Positions 17,265 through 29,925 of a stretch of DNA of 64,000 bases are shown here, piece after piece (positions within the stretch are counted from its first letter, which is position 1; each line of letters opens with the position of its first letter). The stretch spans positions 15,196,943-15,260,942 of the forward strand of contig OX439132.1 in NCBI GenBank assembly GCA_949318235.1, read 5' to 3'. The position numbers and the translations under genes are program-made. Origin of the DNA: Ecdyonurus torrentis (lineage: Eukaryota > Arthropoda > Insecta > Ephemeroptera > Heptageniidae). The notes beneath the pieces were generated by a model. That model was not told where the DNA came from and searched no databases. It was given only the letters and a program-made list of their open reading frames with translations.

Positions 17265-19012
17265 GATAACCTGCTCTCCCCACCTCACCCCAACTACAAT
17301 ATGAGTGAGTGTACTTGACATCTTACTGTCACATTTTGTGACACGAAACACTTTTTTTTTTCTTCTTTTTCTTTCTTTTTTCTTTTTCTTTTTTTTTTTT
17401 TTTTTTTTTTTCTTCTTCTTTTTTTTTTTCTTGTTTTTCTTTTTACAGCTACATTTTCTTTCACAACTTCAACTATTTTTTTTTACTGATTTAGATTTAT
17501 CTTTAATTTGTATTATAACTTTTGTGCAGATCTGGCAATTAAACTGTGAGTTGCTATTCTCTCCCTTGTTATTTTTAGAGGGGATATGTACGCGTACTTA
17601 AAACATTATAGAATTTCAATGTATCCCCTTGAAGTTGTTAAACTAAATCTTTTTATCAACATTTTATCAGTACGTGAATCTTTACACAATAGTTTGACCA
17701 TTACTTCCCTTTTTGGTTCACCAGTTTTTGCTGTATATATACGATAATGGAAAATGAATTATAAAAAGACGTGTACGTAGAATGAAAACTTTCGTATAAA
17801 CGTAGTTCTTGTACCGTATATATATGTATTCGTTTCAATATATATATTGAAATTACTAAAAGGAATTTCAAAATATATTTTCTTATAATAATTACAATCA
17901 TCCCCCCTCCCCCCAATATAGCACAGTTTCCATTGTTGTTAACGGGCTGTACGATTCAATATTGTTAACCATAATAATTTCTAGCTAATTTTGACATCAG
18001 AAGATAGAATTATCTAATTATAATGTTAATATATTTTGTGACTAAATTTAAATCAATAATATAAATTGCCTTTAGATGTAACAATGTGAGAAATAAGCTC
18101 TTCAGATTCACTTACAATTCACATTAACAATATTATACAGTTCATACAAAAATAAAATACTATATACTTTAATCGATTTCTTAAAGTATATAAGTTAAGA
18201 AAGTTGATTTTCTTTACAATGAGATTTAAACTTCTACAGACACATATAGTAAGTGGTGAAAAAAAAATAAATCCTTTTGTATTTGATTTTTTTTAAAACC
18301 TCTCTCACTCTCAACCACAGGGGACAACAATTGACTCTCGACAAACTAATCAACGTTGAGACTTTTTTTTTCCTTTTTTCAACCCTCTTTTCTTATTTCT
18401 CTCTCTCTTTCTCTGTCTTATATAAGTGCCGGCACAACACACTGCAGACCACAAGAGAATTAAAAAGTAGACGTAAGAAAAGCTCCAAAAAGAAAAAAAA
18501 ATATAAGACATACTTGTTTGCTGCTATTGTGACGTGAGAAAACTTATAAAGCGGAGGGTTTTTTTCTTCTTAAAAAAAAAACTTCTTAAAGTGACATTTT
18601 GAATATTGTAATTTTTTTTTATACAGCTTCATTTTTAACTCAATCAAATATTAAGATACCAAAACTTATAAAAATTCATGTTTATAAGTAAATAATTATT
18701 TTATTTAATTACTTCCATAAATAATAATGAGAAATTTATTATTGAGTTTTTAACATCAAATTGGATTAATTCTTATTAAATATTTACATAACATTAAGTA
18801 TATTTGTAATTATATATGTATAATGCAATGTTAGGCATTATTTTTGCGCGTATATAAATTATGATTATGTTAACTGTATTTTGGCAGTTGCAGTTTTAAA
18901 ATATATTTCAATCATAGGATTTCATTTTTCAATTTTGGCTTAAAAAAAAACATAATGATTTACCTGTCTTTTTTAAAACTTTCAAAGCCCCAAAATGAGT
19001 GTAACACTTTAA
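17260..19012. other. AT-rich spacer, no gene seen
   Basis: A T-rich tract with C interruptions at 17350-17440 and a short C-run at about 17900-17914 are the main features. 18300-18430 is slightly richer in G+C (GTGCCGGCACAACACACTGCAG) but shows no usable frame. Confidence 0.6.
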
Positions 19013-19528
19013 TTCCGGTAATATAAGACTTGCAAATTGCAAAAGTAGATTTAGTGATAAAATTAACAAACTGACAGTTAACGATACTAACAAAGTGCTA
19101 TATAGCAGACGACTTTGTGTTCCTGTCTACATTTAACATGCTTTCTTATGGGGCAATGAAGCAGCTATAACTTGAGTGAGAACAATTTCTTGGAACTGAA
19201 GTTTTTACTGTATAGCTTGCTGAGCATCTAAGCTTTTGTTTTCCTGGATTTCAAACCATTTGGTTACACATTATTTTTGTCATCCAATTGACTTGAAATT
19301 CAGGAAAACGGAAGCTTTGAGGCTTAATTAGCTGAAGTAAAAATTTCAGCTCCAAGAAATAATTCTAATTTGAGTTATAGCTGCTTCATTGCCCCATAAG
19401 AAAACGTGCTAAATTGAGACAGGAACACAAAGTCGTCTGCTAGCACTTTGTTAGTATTGTTGAGCAGTGAGTTTGTTTATTTTCTCACTAAACCTATACT
19501 TTTGCAAGTCTTCTATTGCGCGGTAACC
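19013..19528. mobile_element. ~510-bp imperfect palindrome (foldback/MITE-like)
   Basis: The arms pair from about CCGGTAATATAAGACTTGCAA (19016) with TTGCAAGTCTTCTATTGCGCGG near 19500-19522. Well-conserved pairs are AGACGACTTTGTGTTCCTGTCT (left, about 19107) with its complement near 19410, and CTTATGGGGCAATGAAGCAG (left) with CTGCTTCATTGCCCCATAAG (right). The arms close around an AT-rich loop at about 19256-19292. Two- to five-base indels mark divergence. No ORF or transposase is present, so it would be non-autonomous. No clear target-site duplication was found. Confidence 0.7.
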
Positions 19529-20600
19529 ATTACAATCATTGTTCAATCACCATACATTGCGTAAGATAAAGATTCAAGAATGTCAAAAAGTAACAAATGA
19601 GACTTATTTTGTATTTTTTTTTATATTTTTATATAAAAAAAATCCCATATTATATATACAGTTGACCTGCATACTAAATCTGAAGTAATAAATTTGATAA
19701 ATAACAAACATTATATTATAAGTTTAACTTTATTACTTTTTGTGTGTATAACAATATGATATGGTGGGGAAAATTTATAAAATCACTTTTCCGTTACATT
19801 TGTATACTGTATAATATACAAAATATTTTATACTTCAAGTCTAGAACAAAAAAAAAATTTGTTTAAAAAAAATTGTAAGAAGTTTGTTGAAAGAAAAAAA
19901 AATTAAGTACCCACTTTGGTATACGGCTATATGGAGTACATACTTTAAAGTAAGTACGTGCACTACCACTTGTTCTATAACTATACAACACAGAAAAAAA
20001 AATGACATCAATAAAAAAATCGTTTGTATTTTTTTTTTTTTTTTTTTTTTGCTATAGATATTATATTTACATAAAAATCTACAAGTACTATTTTATAGCG
20101 ATAATGTGACAAAGCTTGTTTAATTTTTTTTTTCTAGTTTTCATATAATGTCTTATAATATTAATGTTCATGACTTTTTAATGCATTTTATATAACATTA
20201 TAGTAAAGATTGTTGCTATTATAATGCAGTTTTAAGTATTTAATAAGGTCAATGGACAACATGAAGTAAGTAAAAGAAGAAATCAGCACTGAATATTTCA
20301 AAAAATATTAATATTTGTTACTTGCTTCATTAAAAGCTAATTTAAATATAGTTATAACCAGTCTGCAAAGAAATTAAAGACTAATTACGCAGTGTTTTAA
20401 CTTAATTCTATCTTGTTAAAATATCTAATAACAATCAAACACAAATTAGAAAAACAAAATCTATGATTTAAAAATAAGTGAAAGTAAATTGTAAAATGAA
20501 ACACTTTGTTTCTACATCATTACCTCTGAGGTTAATTTAAATATATATAATAATGAAAAATACAGCATATAAATGACAAAATTAAGGTTGTTTTGTTATC
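19529..20600. other. AT-rich spacer, no gene seen
   Basis: Poly(T) lies at about 20030-20050, with several A-runs at 19848-19905. No frame, tRNA or repeat structure could be supported. Confidence 0.65.
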
Positions 20601-21000
20601 TTGGAAGTACCTTGTGTTATATTATATCCATGGGATTTTATACAACGTTCATTTTGCAAGTTAGAGAGAAGAAGAAGAAGCAAAAAAAGTAGAAGAAGAA
20701 GATGGTGCAATCAGTGTGAAGCCTGTGCTGTTTTGAGGACGCAATCTTATATAGTCAAGAGCAAGGGAGTCAGTCTTTCGTCTTGTCATTGCCTTTAAGA
20801 CCATCAGGCATCTGTGTGTGTGAGTATGTGTAAGAGAGAGTGAGAGAACGGTTTCATCTTAGTCCTCAAGTACACTCTAAAAGCGCACGTGTCCTAGGAT
20901 CTAAATCACCAAACCAACAGGTCCTATTGACCATCAGCATTGAGGACAAAGATAATAATAATAAAACAAGAGAACTAAAGAATCACATGAATTATATTAA
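20601..21000 (+). other. GC-richer patch with hydrophilic open frame
   Basis: The patch contains an AGA-rich stretch (20660-20703) and a frame open from about 20834 that reads RERFHLSPQVHSKSARVLG and continues as hydrophilic residues to about 20990. After that it becomes typical AT-driven Ile/Tyr/His/Leu. Candidate donors such as CAG|GTCC and CAG|GTGT are visible. It could be a decayed exon. No homolog is recognised, and chance cannot be excluded. Confidence 0.18.
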
Positions 21001-21965
21001 TAATATACAAATATGTAAATTATGGAAACACTGCAGGCATCACCAGGTGTATCGCTTTAAAATTCATTTGTATAATTGTCATAAATATTTATGTATCTTT
21101 TTACGACATTTATGCTATTGACTTTTTTTTTATATCTCCTTTTGTGTGCTATGCTATTATTGTTCTATTAAATATTTTATATTTAAATAAATTTGCTATG
21201 ACTAAAAGACTACAAGGCGTCGGCTATGCAGAAATTTTGTAATTTTTCTTTCTACATTGAATAACTTATATTTTCTATATGTTTGCCTTAAAAAAATATT
21301 ATACGGAAATTGGCAAAAACAAACGGAATTCATAAATCACAATATAAAACAAAAGCCTATAGACTTACAAATTGCCAATTCCTAGACCCATATTTTTTGC
21401 ATAAACAAGTTATGTCGCTGATTTATGTTTTTCTTTCGCCAACCGCATGTTTTTAATTCTATTTTTCTATTGAAACACAAATGTATAAGATACCATTATT
21501 GTATAACGTATTATTTTATCTTATATCCAATGAACTACTACTATTATATAATACGCTTCCATGAATAAAATAACGCAATAAAGGTTTAATTTTTTTGTTC
21601 TCAAGACAAGAGATGATGTTTTGGTTACATGGGTAGTTTTCTTTTAGATTGATTGTATTTTAGGGTAGTTCATAATATTATTTTACGTCGAACAACTTTT
21701 TTTTTTTTTTTTTTTTTTTGTTATTTAGTTTCTTTAATGTTTTCTTCGTGAATTTTTCTGATATATATATATTTTTTTTTATGAAGCTTATCATATTATC
21801 TGTATTTATATTCTGTAAAAAAACCAACACATTTTTTAACATTTTTTGTCAAATTAATTAAGTTTTATAATTCATAAAAAAAAAAAACTATATGAATATA
21901 CGAGGGTTTGACTTTCGTGTTACACCGTGTTATATAAGCATTAAACTGACATTGAAAAGGAATTC
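21001..21965. other. AT-rich spacer, no gene seen
   Basis: Poly(T) lies at about 21698-21719. The ~100 bp to the right of the tRNA-like 3' end (to about 21890) could include a decayed SINE body but shows no recognisable boundary. Confidence 0.6.
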
Positions 21966-22036
21966 GGCTCGACCGGGACTCGAACCTGAATTTTTTGTTT
22001 TACAGATCACTGCGTTAAACATTACGCTACCGAGAC
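21966..22036 (-). pseudogene. tRNA-derived sequence (SINE head or tRNA pseudogene)
   Basis: On the minus strand, acceptor GTCTCGG (22036-22030) pairs at 6 of 7 positions, one a wobble, with TCGAGCC (21972-21966). The D stem GCGT/ACGC is perfect. The T arm TCAGG-TTCGAGT-CCCGG pairs at 4 of 5, one a wobble. The B box GGTTCGAGTCC is canonical and the A box (TAGCGTAATG) is acceptable. The anticodon stem GTGAT/ACAAA pairs at only 2 of 5, so a working tRNA is unlikely. Folded this way, the loop CTGTAAA reads anticodon GTA (Tyr). Intact A and B boxes with a decayed anticodon arm fit a tRNA-derived SINE promoter. Beyond position 21965 no recognisable SINE body or 3' tail could be delimited. Confidence 0.6.
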
Positions 22037-22534
22037 TCCTTCCTCTCCAACATCATTCACTGCTCATATATAGTCAGCTTTCGTATATAATTAAAATTGG
22101 GTACTATTGATTTCACTCAAAATGTAAACGAAAAAGTTTTAGCAACAACTATGTAAACAATACATATTAACATTGTTTTAAATTAAATTTATTAACAAGT
22201 TTATATATAATGTAACATGATCACATATCATCTTAGCCAAACTAATTATGGAGAAAATCAATGTATATATAATATATCCAAAGTTTAAAATCAAGTATGT
22301 AAATGAGTTGGTTTTTGAAGCATTGAGGCGTATATATTTCATTTCTGCTTCAACGATGAAGAAAATGGTTATACTGCATCTTTAATTGTTTACATCAAGA
22401 TTTTCGTGTTTGTTAATAAATTAATAAACATCAACATAAAGGCTTAGAATGTACGACGACGTCATTATATTGATTATACATGTAAACTTAACAGTGTATA
22501 AGTATACAAAAAAAAATGAAAATTTCATATACTT

Positions 22535-22670
22535 TAATTATATACTAAAGCTATTTTGTCAATATTTTTATAAAGTATATTAATATTCATTATTATTATA
22601 TGATATATTCGGTATGATTATATTATGGTAGATGAATATTAATGATATTGACAGTTCAGCTTAATATACT
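22535..22670. mobile_element. Small (~135-bp) foldback element
   Basis: AAGCTATTTTGTCAATAT on the left (about 22548) matches the complement of ATTGACAGTTCAGCTT on the right (to about 22662). A second pair, TTAATATTCAT with ATGAATATTAA, lies nearer the centre. The left arm carries about 12 extra bases between the two pairs. It is very AT-rich, so a chance contribution is possible, but the two collinear pairings support a real foldback. It lies about 500 bp from the tRNA-derived sequence. Confidence 0.5.
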
Positions 22671-22886
22671 GTAATTTTAATTTTATTTTTTTAAAGATAA
22701 GGTCTATATATATTATCAAATTTATAAAATTTATTCTATTAACTAAAACTATAATATATAACATGCAATGTTCCCATTTTTTACATCAGAAACTTTTTTT
22801 TTTATTAGAAAGATTTGAATATGATTTATTTAAGGATATTAATATGAATTACATACGATTTTTACAAACCTATGATGTAGCTAATG

Positions 22887-22920
<34 letters not shown>

Positions 22921-24207
22921 TACATCAAGTTATTGAGATGCTGCCTTATACGATGAATTTCTCGTCATATAAGATTACTAAGTATCAACATAAAAATTTC
23001 AGTTTTATTATTTCAATCGATTTTTTTTCTACGACTGTTATGTCATAAGTCATAACAATAACCACATAACGAATGGTATAATAAAACAAGCCAAGAAATG
23101 AAAATTATAGTTTTTTTTTAAGTCTTCAAAAATAAAGCCACAGAAAAAAAAATTAAAATTAGACATTATTAAAAGCTACATAAAATTATAGAAACGAACG
23201 CATAAATCTGTAGACATACACCAAAATAAAAGATCAAAGTTAATGGTTTGTTTCTCATAAAGAGAAGAAAAAGGAAATGGGGGGAGGGGAAGGGGGGAAG
23301 CTTATTATGCCTTATACAACATGGGTTTGTTTTTTCCTTTTTTTTTTTTTTGTGCAAAAATCGTATTATATTATATAAGCTCCTTTGTTTTTCAAGTAGA
23401 GATTTCTTTATACTTTATTGCTTCTATGGACCACTTCAAAAACATGGGATGCAAGCCAAAAAACGTTGAGTATGCTATGCTGCTAACAATTTATAAACCA
23501 AGAATGTTTCTGACATTGCAAAAAAAAAAAAAAAATCATTACTTATTCCAAAAAACTTTTTCATTTTATTATTATAATACATAACACTTTTTGATGTGAC
23601 TCAATTTTCATATATTTATTTATGAAGTTTGTTATATTTTCTCTTTTTTTTTCCCGAGAAGAAAAATTATTCAATGTTTAAGATTAAGTTTATATATAGA
23701 TATATAAAGTAACATTATCTTTTTTGAAATATTATTATTGTAATGGCTCCTTAAATATGGATAACACGAAGTTAATTTTTACATGGCAATATCTAGAACC
23801 ATTTTTTTTTTTTTTTTTTTTTTTTACGAAAAAAAAAAAATTAGATGGTGAGAATTATTTATGATGCATGAAACTCTTGTGCCTGCTTCGTATACACTTG
23901 ATTCTATAGGGAGATAGTCGTTTTGCATTAGATACCATTGCAAAATATAAAGGGGAAGTTAAAACTAAAGAAGAAGAGGAAAGTAAAAAATCTTCTTCTT
24001 TAATATTCAGATCAGAAGTTTATAATATTTTTCAACGACTTTTCCCATCATAAAAGTTAACTTTAATAAGATATAAAAATTACATAATAATATAAAAAAA
24101 GTTATTTAAATAATATTTAACAAAAGAAAAAAAAGTACACTAATCTTTTTTGGAGTCTTATTTAATATTTATAATAATTAATTCATTATTCATAGTTTGA
24201 ACTATAA

Positions 24208-24209
<2 letters not shown>
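22671..24209. other. AT-rich spacer, no gene seen
   Basis: Poly(T) lies at 22887-22915 and about 23802-23825. A G-rich stretch (GGGGGGAGGGGAAGGGGGG) lies at about 23279-23298. The frames at 23169-23584 follow these tracts. Confidence 0.65.

Positions 24210-24258
<49 letters not shown>
24210..24258. repeat. Poly(T) tract, 49 bp
   Basis: The longest homopolymer in the window. No adjacent retroposon body or target-site duplication could be defined. Confidence 0.95.
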
Positions 24259-24259
<1 letters not shown>

Positions 24260-26046
24260 AAAACATACGCTGGTATGTTAAAAACTTTTATAACGTAATA
24301 AGCATAATATTCACTCTTGTTGTAAAAAAAAAAAGTTCATGAAGATCATAAGCATAAAAAAATATTTTTTGTTATTTGTTCCATGGTTGAATAATATATG
24401 GAAATTTGTATTAAAATGAGCTTTACTGTTTTCATCTATGTGTATTATGGAAGTCATCAACTATTTTACTTTCTTTATATTATTTTGTACAAAAGTCTAT
24501 GTACTGTATTTACTCACCAACATAAAACAACATAATTATGATTGTGTACCACGTACCTGAAACAAAAAAAGAGGAAATTTCTATTAGTCATTACACTTTT
24601 TAAAATATGATTAAAAACAATGATAGAAAATGTCATTATAATACACTAAATAATATAAATTTACATTATTACAATGCAAATTGGGAAGAAACTATTCAAT
24701 AGTATAAAGTCATGATACAGGGTTTAATGCGTAAATTATAACTTTCCTGAAAATGATATCTAGAACTAAACTACAGTCGTTATATGAAGACACATTTATT
24801 GTTCATATTCAGAAATAAAGAATATAATTTAGTTTAAATTGATTTTATGTATCAAAAATTGTGTATTGCAATTAAGAGTAAGTTGTGTATACATCGTATG
24901 ATGCATGTATGTGTATTATTACATAATGATTTGTGTGTGTGCATAAAAAGGGATATTTCATTAAATATAAATACACAGCAAATGATATTGAATTTAAATA
25001 CATGGCTAACTTTATAAAGAAGCATTGACTTGAGTTACGCACCCACAAAAAATAAAAATGAAGCTCGTGAGTGAGAGAGTGAGTGAATGAGAGAGAGAGA
25101 AAAAAAAGCTCCTACGGGTATGCAACTTGTGTAACATTCAAGCTGAAAGGATTGCATAAACTCAAGGGAGTTTCAAAATGAAGAAAGGTCGTTCCAGTAG
25201 GTCTCACTTTATTGAACATTTTGAATAAAATAAAATATACGGAAAAAAAATTAAAATAAACATAAAATACAATTTTTTTTTTTTAAGAACCACAAAAAAT
25301 TACTAAAGAGAAAATGTATAAGCAATCTCATTAAAAATTGTCTTTGAGGAAAAAAAAAAGTTAAATAAATGCATGTTACACAGGTATATAATATGATGTA
25401 TCTATCTATCTATTTGAAAAAGCTCAAATTTAAGAAATATAAAATTTTAAAACGTTTTTCATTTTTATAGAGTTTTTATCTCCTTATGTGAAAACACACT
25501 GCCATGTAAAATTGAGGCAATTTTATAGTTTATGTTTGCTTTTTTTTTATCAAATTTACCAAAAAAAAAACATATTAAGTTATGTACCTAGAAATTGAGT
25601 AGTGCTACATATAGTAACATGTATACAAAAAAAATCTCCGTTGTTAATTTAAATATTTTTAAAATATTCTGCAAGTTAATATCATAAACATAAAATCAAA
25701 TGTTAAAAATATGAAATAATATATCATGTTTATATTCTATACATTTGATAATGTCAAAAAGTTTGACAAGTTATAGAAAAAAAAAATCTCTATTCACCAA
25801 AAAGAAGAAAAAAAAATCTACTCTTGTTTCATATTTTCAACAGAATATCAGTTTTTTTTTCTTTCCAATGCATAAAATATATTTCTTCTTGTAACCTTAC
25901 TTTTATATTTTGTTATCCTTTTATATAAAAAGTTTGGTGATGGGGAATAATAACGTTACAATGACGATATCGAACCATGCATACATTCCAGCTTGTATAT
26001 ACCGAAACCATCAACCATATTATACATAAACAGTGTTATGCATATT

Positions 26047-26049
<3 letters not shown>
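24259..26049. other. AT-rich spacer, no gene seen
   Basis: Short interrupted GA at 25070-25100 and many A-runs of 8-10. A TATC run lies at about 25396-25412. No coding or RNA gene signal. Confidence 0.65.
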
Positions 26050-26089
<40 letters not shown>

Positions 26090-26204
26090 GGAGTAATTCT
26101 AAAGCATGTTTTGGCTTGTGTTGCTTTATTAACTGTTTACAAAAGAGAGAGTATAAAAAAAAGAGAATTTGTTTGCTGTCTGTCTCACAACTTAAAGCTT
26201 TATA

Positions 26205-26251
<47 letters not shown>
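26050..26251. repeat. Paired (TA)n arrays around a ~120-bp spacer
   Basis: The TA arrays at 26050-26086 and 26210-26251 bracket a unique stretch that contains short (AG)n. The pair can fold as a long AT-rich stem and gives Ile-Tyr artefact frames. Confidence 0.93.
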
Positions 26252-26256
<5 letters not shown>

Positions 26257-26787
26257 TACATTTTAACGAACAAAATACCCCGTCCTTTGATGATACTATA
26301 CAACATTGACAATCACTTTTAATTGAGTTTGTTACTTACAGAAAATACATTATTATTATTTACTATTTACAAAGATAATGCAATTTATTATTAAACTAAG
26401 GAAATTTTTGAGTTAAAAAGGTGCTTAAAAAACAACACAAGTCACAAAAATATGAATAAAATATACGAGGGGTTGCTTTTTTTTTTCTTTCTCTCTTTTT
26501 TACCCTCTTTTTTTATGTAACGTAGATACTATAATCTTTTTTGTAACATATTAATATAATGAAAGAGGGATGTTAAAATTAAAAAAAAAATAAAAAAAAA
26601 AAAAAACGTATATAAAGTATGAAGTACTATGTCACAAGGTTTTGAAATTTTTACAATTAAGTATGTTGCGATAGCTTATGTAGTTTCAATAAAATAAGAG
26701 TATTAAAAAGTTTGTACCATGTTTTGTTCTTTAAATATAAATAACATCTATCTTATTTTGTAACATTTATTTCATGTATAAATACTT

Positions 26788-26831
<44 letters not shown>

Positions 26832-27669
26832 GAGAGAAACAGAGACAGAGAAATTTTTACAAAAACTTTGCTGAATTGAGTGGTGTACATTCAAGATTTT
26901 TTTTTTTTAAGCAAAGCCCTCATTAATTTGTGATTGAGTCACGTTTTTGTAAAAGGATTTTCTTTCATATTTTTTTAAATGAACTTATAATAATAATTTA
27001 TAAAAAAAAAAATATTTATACATGTACCACAGAATTTCAAGAAAATATAGCATAATATATTTTTAAAACTTTTGTTAATTAGATATTCATATTCACAAAT
27101 ATTAATAAAAATAAAACTCTTTTAATATTAACTGAAAAGGCCTTTAGATAATATCGAACGTTCTTAATTAGTGTATCTTATTTAACTTTACTCATTTGCG
27201 TTACGTTTGAATTGATTTAACTATAAAAGAGGTAAAATATTTTTATAGTTTGATGTATATAGAATTTTTTTTTTTTAATATTTTTACAGACAAACGTTAC
27301 CTGTATTTACCTTGCAGCAATTTTTGTGTTTGAATCTTTTTTTTTTTTTTTTTAGAAATAGCAACAGAAAACGGTAAAATTACGTAATAATAACATCATT
27401 TATTTTTTTTCCCCCTAAAAAAAACTGGGGGAAAGTTTTAAGCATAAAAATCTCTAATGTTGTGTATTACACCCAAAGAAAAATTCTCTCTCCAAAGTAA
27501 AAAAAAAAAAAAGTTTCTATTATATAAAAGTGAGTAAATTCTCATATCATTTAGCATGCATAAAAAAAAAACTTTACTACTCTCTGAGATGCAAGTTATA
27601 GTAGATTGTGAGGCGAGGGTTGTGACAAGGCAAGCTGAGGTTTTTAGGAAAAGAAGAAAATAAAGAGCT
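26252..27669. other. AT-rich spacer, no gene seen
   Basis: (AG)n lies at 26789-26827, with A/T runs at 26580-26606, 27337-27354 and 27408. 27595-27669 is the start of a GC-richer patch that includes the candidate minus-strand coding segment. Confidence 0.6.
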
Positions 27670-27750
27670 CTAAGACTGTTGGAGGTACCAGCTGGTGGGA
27701 TTGTCTTGGAAGTCGGTGTATGGGGCGGAGGAGTGTGGTGACATTGGCAT
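27670..27750 (-). CDS. Candidate short coding segment or terminal exon
   Basis: On the minus strand a 26-codon frame starts MPMSPHSSAPYTDFQD and ends SWYLQQS before TAG. About half of its codons end in C (TAC, ACC, GAC, TTC, AGC, CTC), as in the cuticle gene and unlike the AT-rich surroundings. The frame stays open upstream through a (CT)n tract to a stop near 27828, about 50 codons in all. I found no good splice acceptor just upstream and recognise no family. The D..Q..SW ending recalls some homeodomain-protein C-termini, but that is only an impression. Confidence 0.25.
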   Translation of the reverse strand: MPMSPHSSAPYTDFQDNPTSWYLQQS

Positions 27751-29389
27751 CAGTAGGCGCAGTAGTAGCAAATTAGAGAGAGAGAGAGAGAGAGAGAGAT
27801 GACGGCAAGTGTGACATAGAAAACTTTACTTTGCGAAGATAAGAAATAAGAAAAGAAACGAGTACGAAAAAACTTCAATCTGACATTTTACTTGCTTATA
27901 ATATGAAAAGAACAAGAAGACATCACTATGATACTTTTTCTTAAATCAACTTTATTGTATATCTTCCATGTCTGCGTCTATATTTTATATAAAATATTTG
28001 ATATCATATAATATAACATAACTTACACCACTTTATTATTATATCTATAAAAGTATTGATATCTATTGTGAAACTTTTTGACTTTTTTTTTTTTTTTTTT
28101 TTTTCATCGTGCCAAAATAATATGCATAATATAACATTTAAGGTGTATAGGAGCAAAATTTATATTTTCTGAAATATTTAGTAAAACCATATAAGAACAA
28201 AATATAGGTACAACTGGCAATGCTGAACATCATTGTTTTTATTTCCTAAAAATATTAATTTTTTTTGCAACGAACTTCCAATTTTTTTTTTTTTTGGCAT
28301 AATATTGATATTTGAAAAAAAAAAAAAAAAAAAAAAAAAAAACTTTTTTATAGAAGTCAATCTAACTGAATAAATACTACACATTACAACAAACCAATAC
28401 AATACGTACTATAACAAAAAATAAACAAAACATGAAAGATAATAAAAATATGCGCGGAACAATGTCAAAAAAATTATTTCATATGATTGGAGTACAATAA
28501 TAAACAAAAAATAAAAAGTTTGCTTTATTTCTCACTGTTATCCTGAATCACATCATACTTAATTTAACCCATCGACTGCTCAGTTTGCACAATAAAATCA
28601 ATGCAAAATTAATAATAAAAAATATATATTTATATTTAGCTTTGAAAATATACCACACATCACAATATAATGTTCATCAATTGCTGTATGGAATTTTATT
28701 CAAATCAATATTTTATTATATATGAAAATAGTTGTTTTTATTTTGTTAATAAAATCAAAACTCTCTCTCTCAAAATACCTATGCAAATTACCTTAATTGA
28801 AAATACAACATGTTGTTTATAATACCATTTGGAAATGTTTTATGAATAATATAATATATATAATCTATCAATATATTTTTTTCCTGTTATTTGTTGATTT
28901 TATAATAAAAAAAAAATGGTAATAATAATAAAACAAAGTTTTAGTATTGTTTTTCTGTGGTTTCTACAATCACGGAATGGGAAAATCTATACTAAATACA
29001 TAGATATAAATTTATATATTTCAACGCAACAACCTTATAAAGCTTATAATTACGTTAAAATTTACAATATGTAGCCTTATGTAACATGGATTACCTTTAA
29101 CCTTCATAGTTCAAATTTTCTTTATTTATATATAACACAAAGAAAATATATTGGAAATTTTTTTGATTTCTTTTACATTTACACTATCTCGAATTACGAT
29201 ATTTGTATGGATGCGGATATGCTTACACGCATTTTTCTCATCACACTCAAACCGGAAGCACTCAATTTTCCTGATGTCTAATATTTTGACTAATATAAAT
29301 GTGTGCAACACTAATTTCAATCAATGAGTTGACTTATTTTTTCTATTTTATCCATTCTTTAAAAGCTAAGAAAAAGGTGTTATTGATAC

Positions 29390-29420
<31 letters not shown>

Positions 29421-29859
29421 TCGATAGAGATATATTATAATGTATATGAAATAAACATTACCTCAAAGAAAAAGAGAAAAATTAACGCCTATAAATATAA
29501 ATAATTTTTATAAGATATCAAGTTAGGGTGGATCATCTATAAAGATCAAGTAGAATTCAACCTTCTCAAATCCAGTAATAAAAATGCCCTCGCTTTAAAA
29601 ATCCGGACACGTTGTTAATCAAAAGTCCTTGAGACAACCTACATAAAGTTTTGTTTATAAAAATAGTATATTAATTCAAAAATTTTACCCTAGTGACTTA
29701 CATAATAATAATAATAATAATAACACAAGAATAAAATTATCATAACATAAAACCTAGAGTAGAAGTTTGTTTATCATTATTTTGAATGTAAAGTAAGTTA
29801 ACAAGAAAAGTGCTCATGTTTAATATGTAAAGGTTAAGTTGTTATATGTATGTGTAACA

Positions 29860-29862
<3 letters not shown>
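27751..29862. other. AT-rich spacer, no gene seen
   Basis: (AG)n lies at 27775-27799 directly upstream of the candidate minus-strand segment. Poly(T) at 28084-28104 and poly(A) at 28315-28341 and 29391-29415. Confidence 0.65.

Positions 29863-29924
<62 letters not shown>
29863..29924. repeat. (TA)n microsatellite, 62 bp
   Basis: A perfect TA array followed by GCGTATACCTATACATAC. Confidence 0.96.
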
Positions 29925-29925
<1 letters not shown>

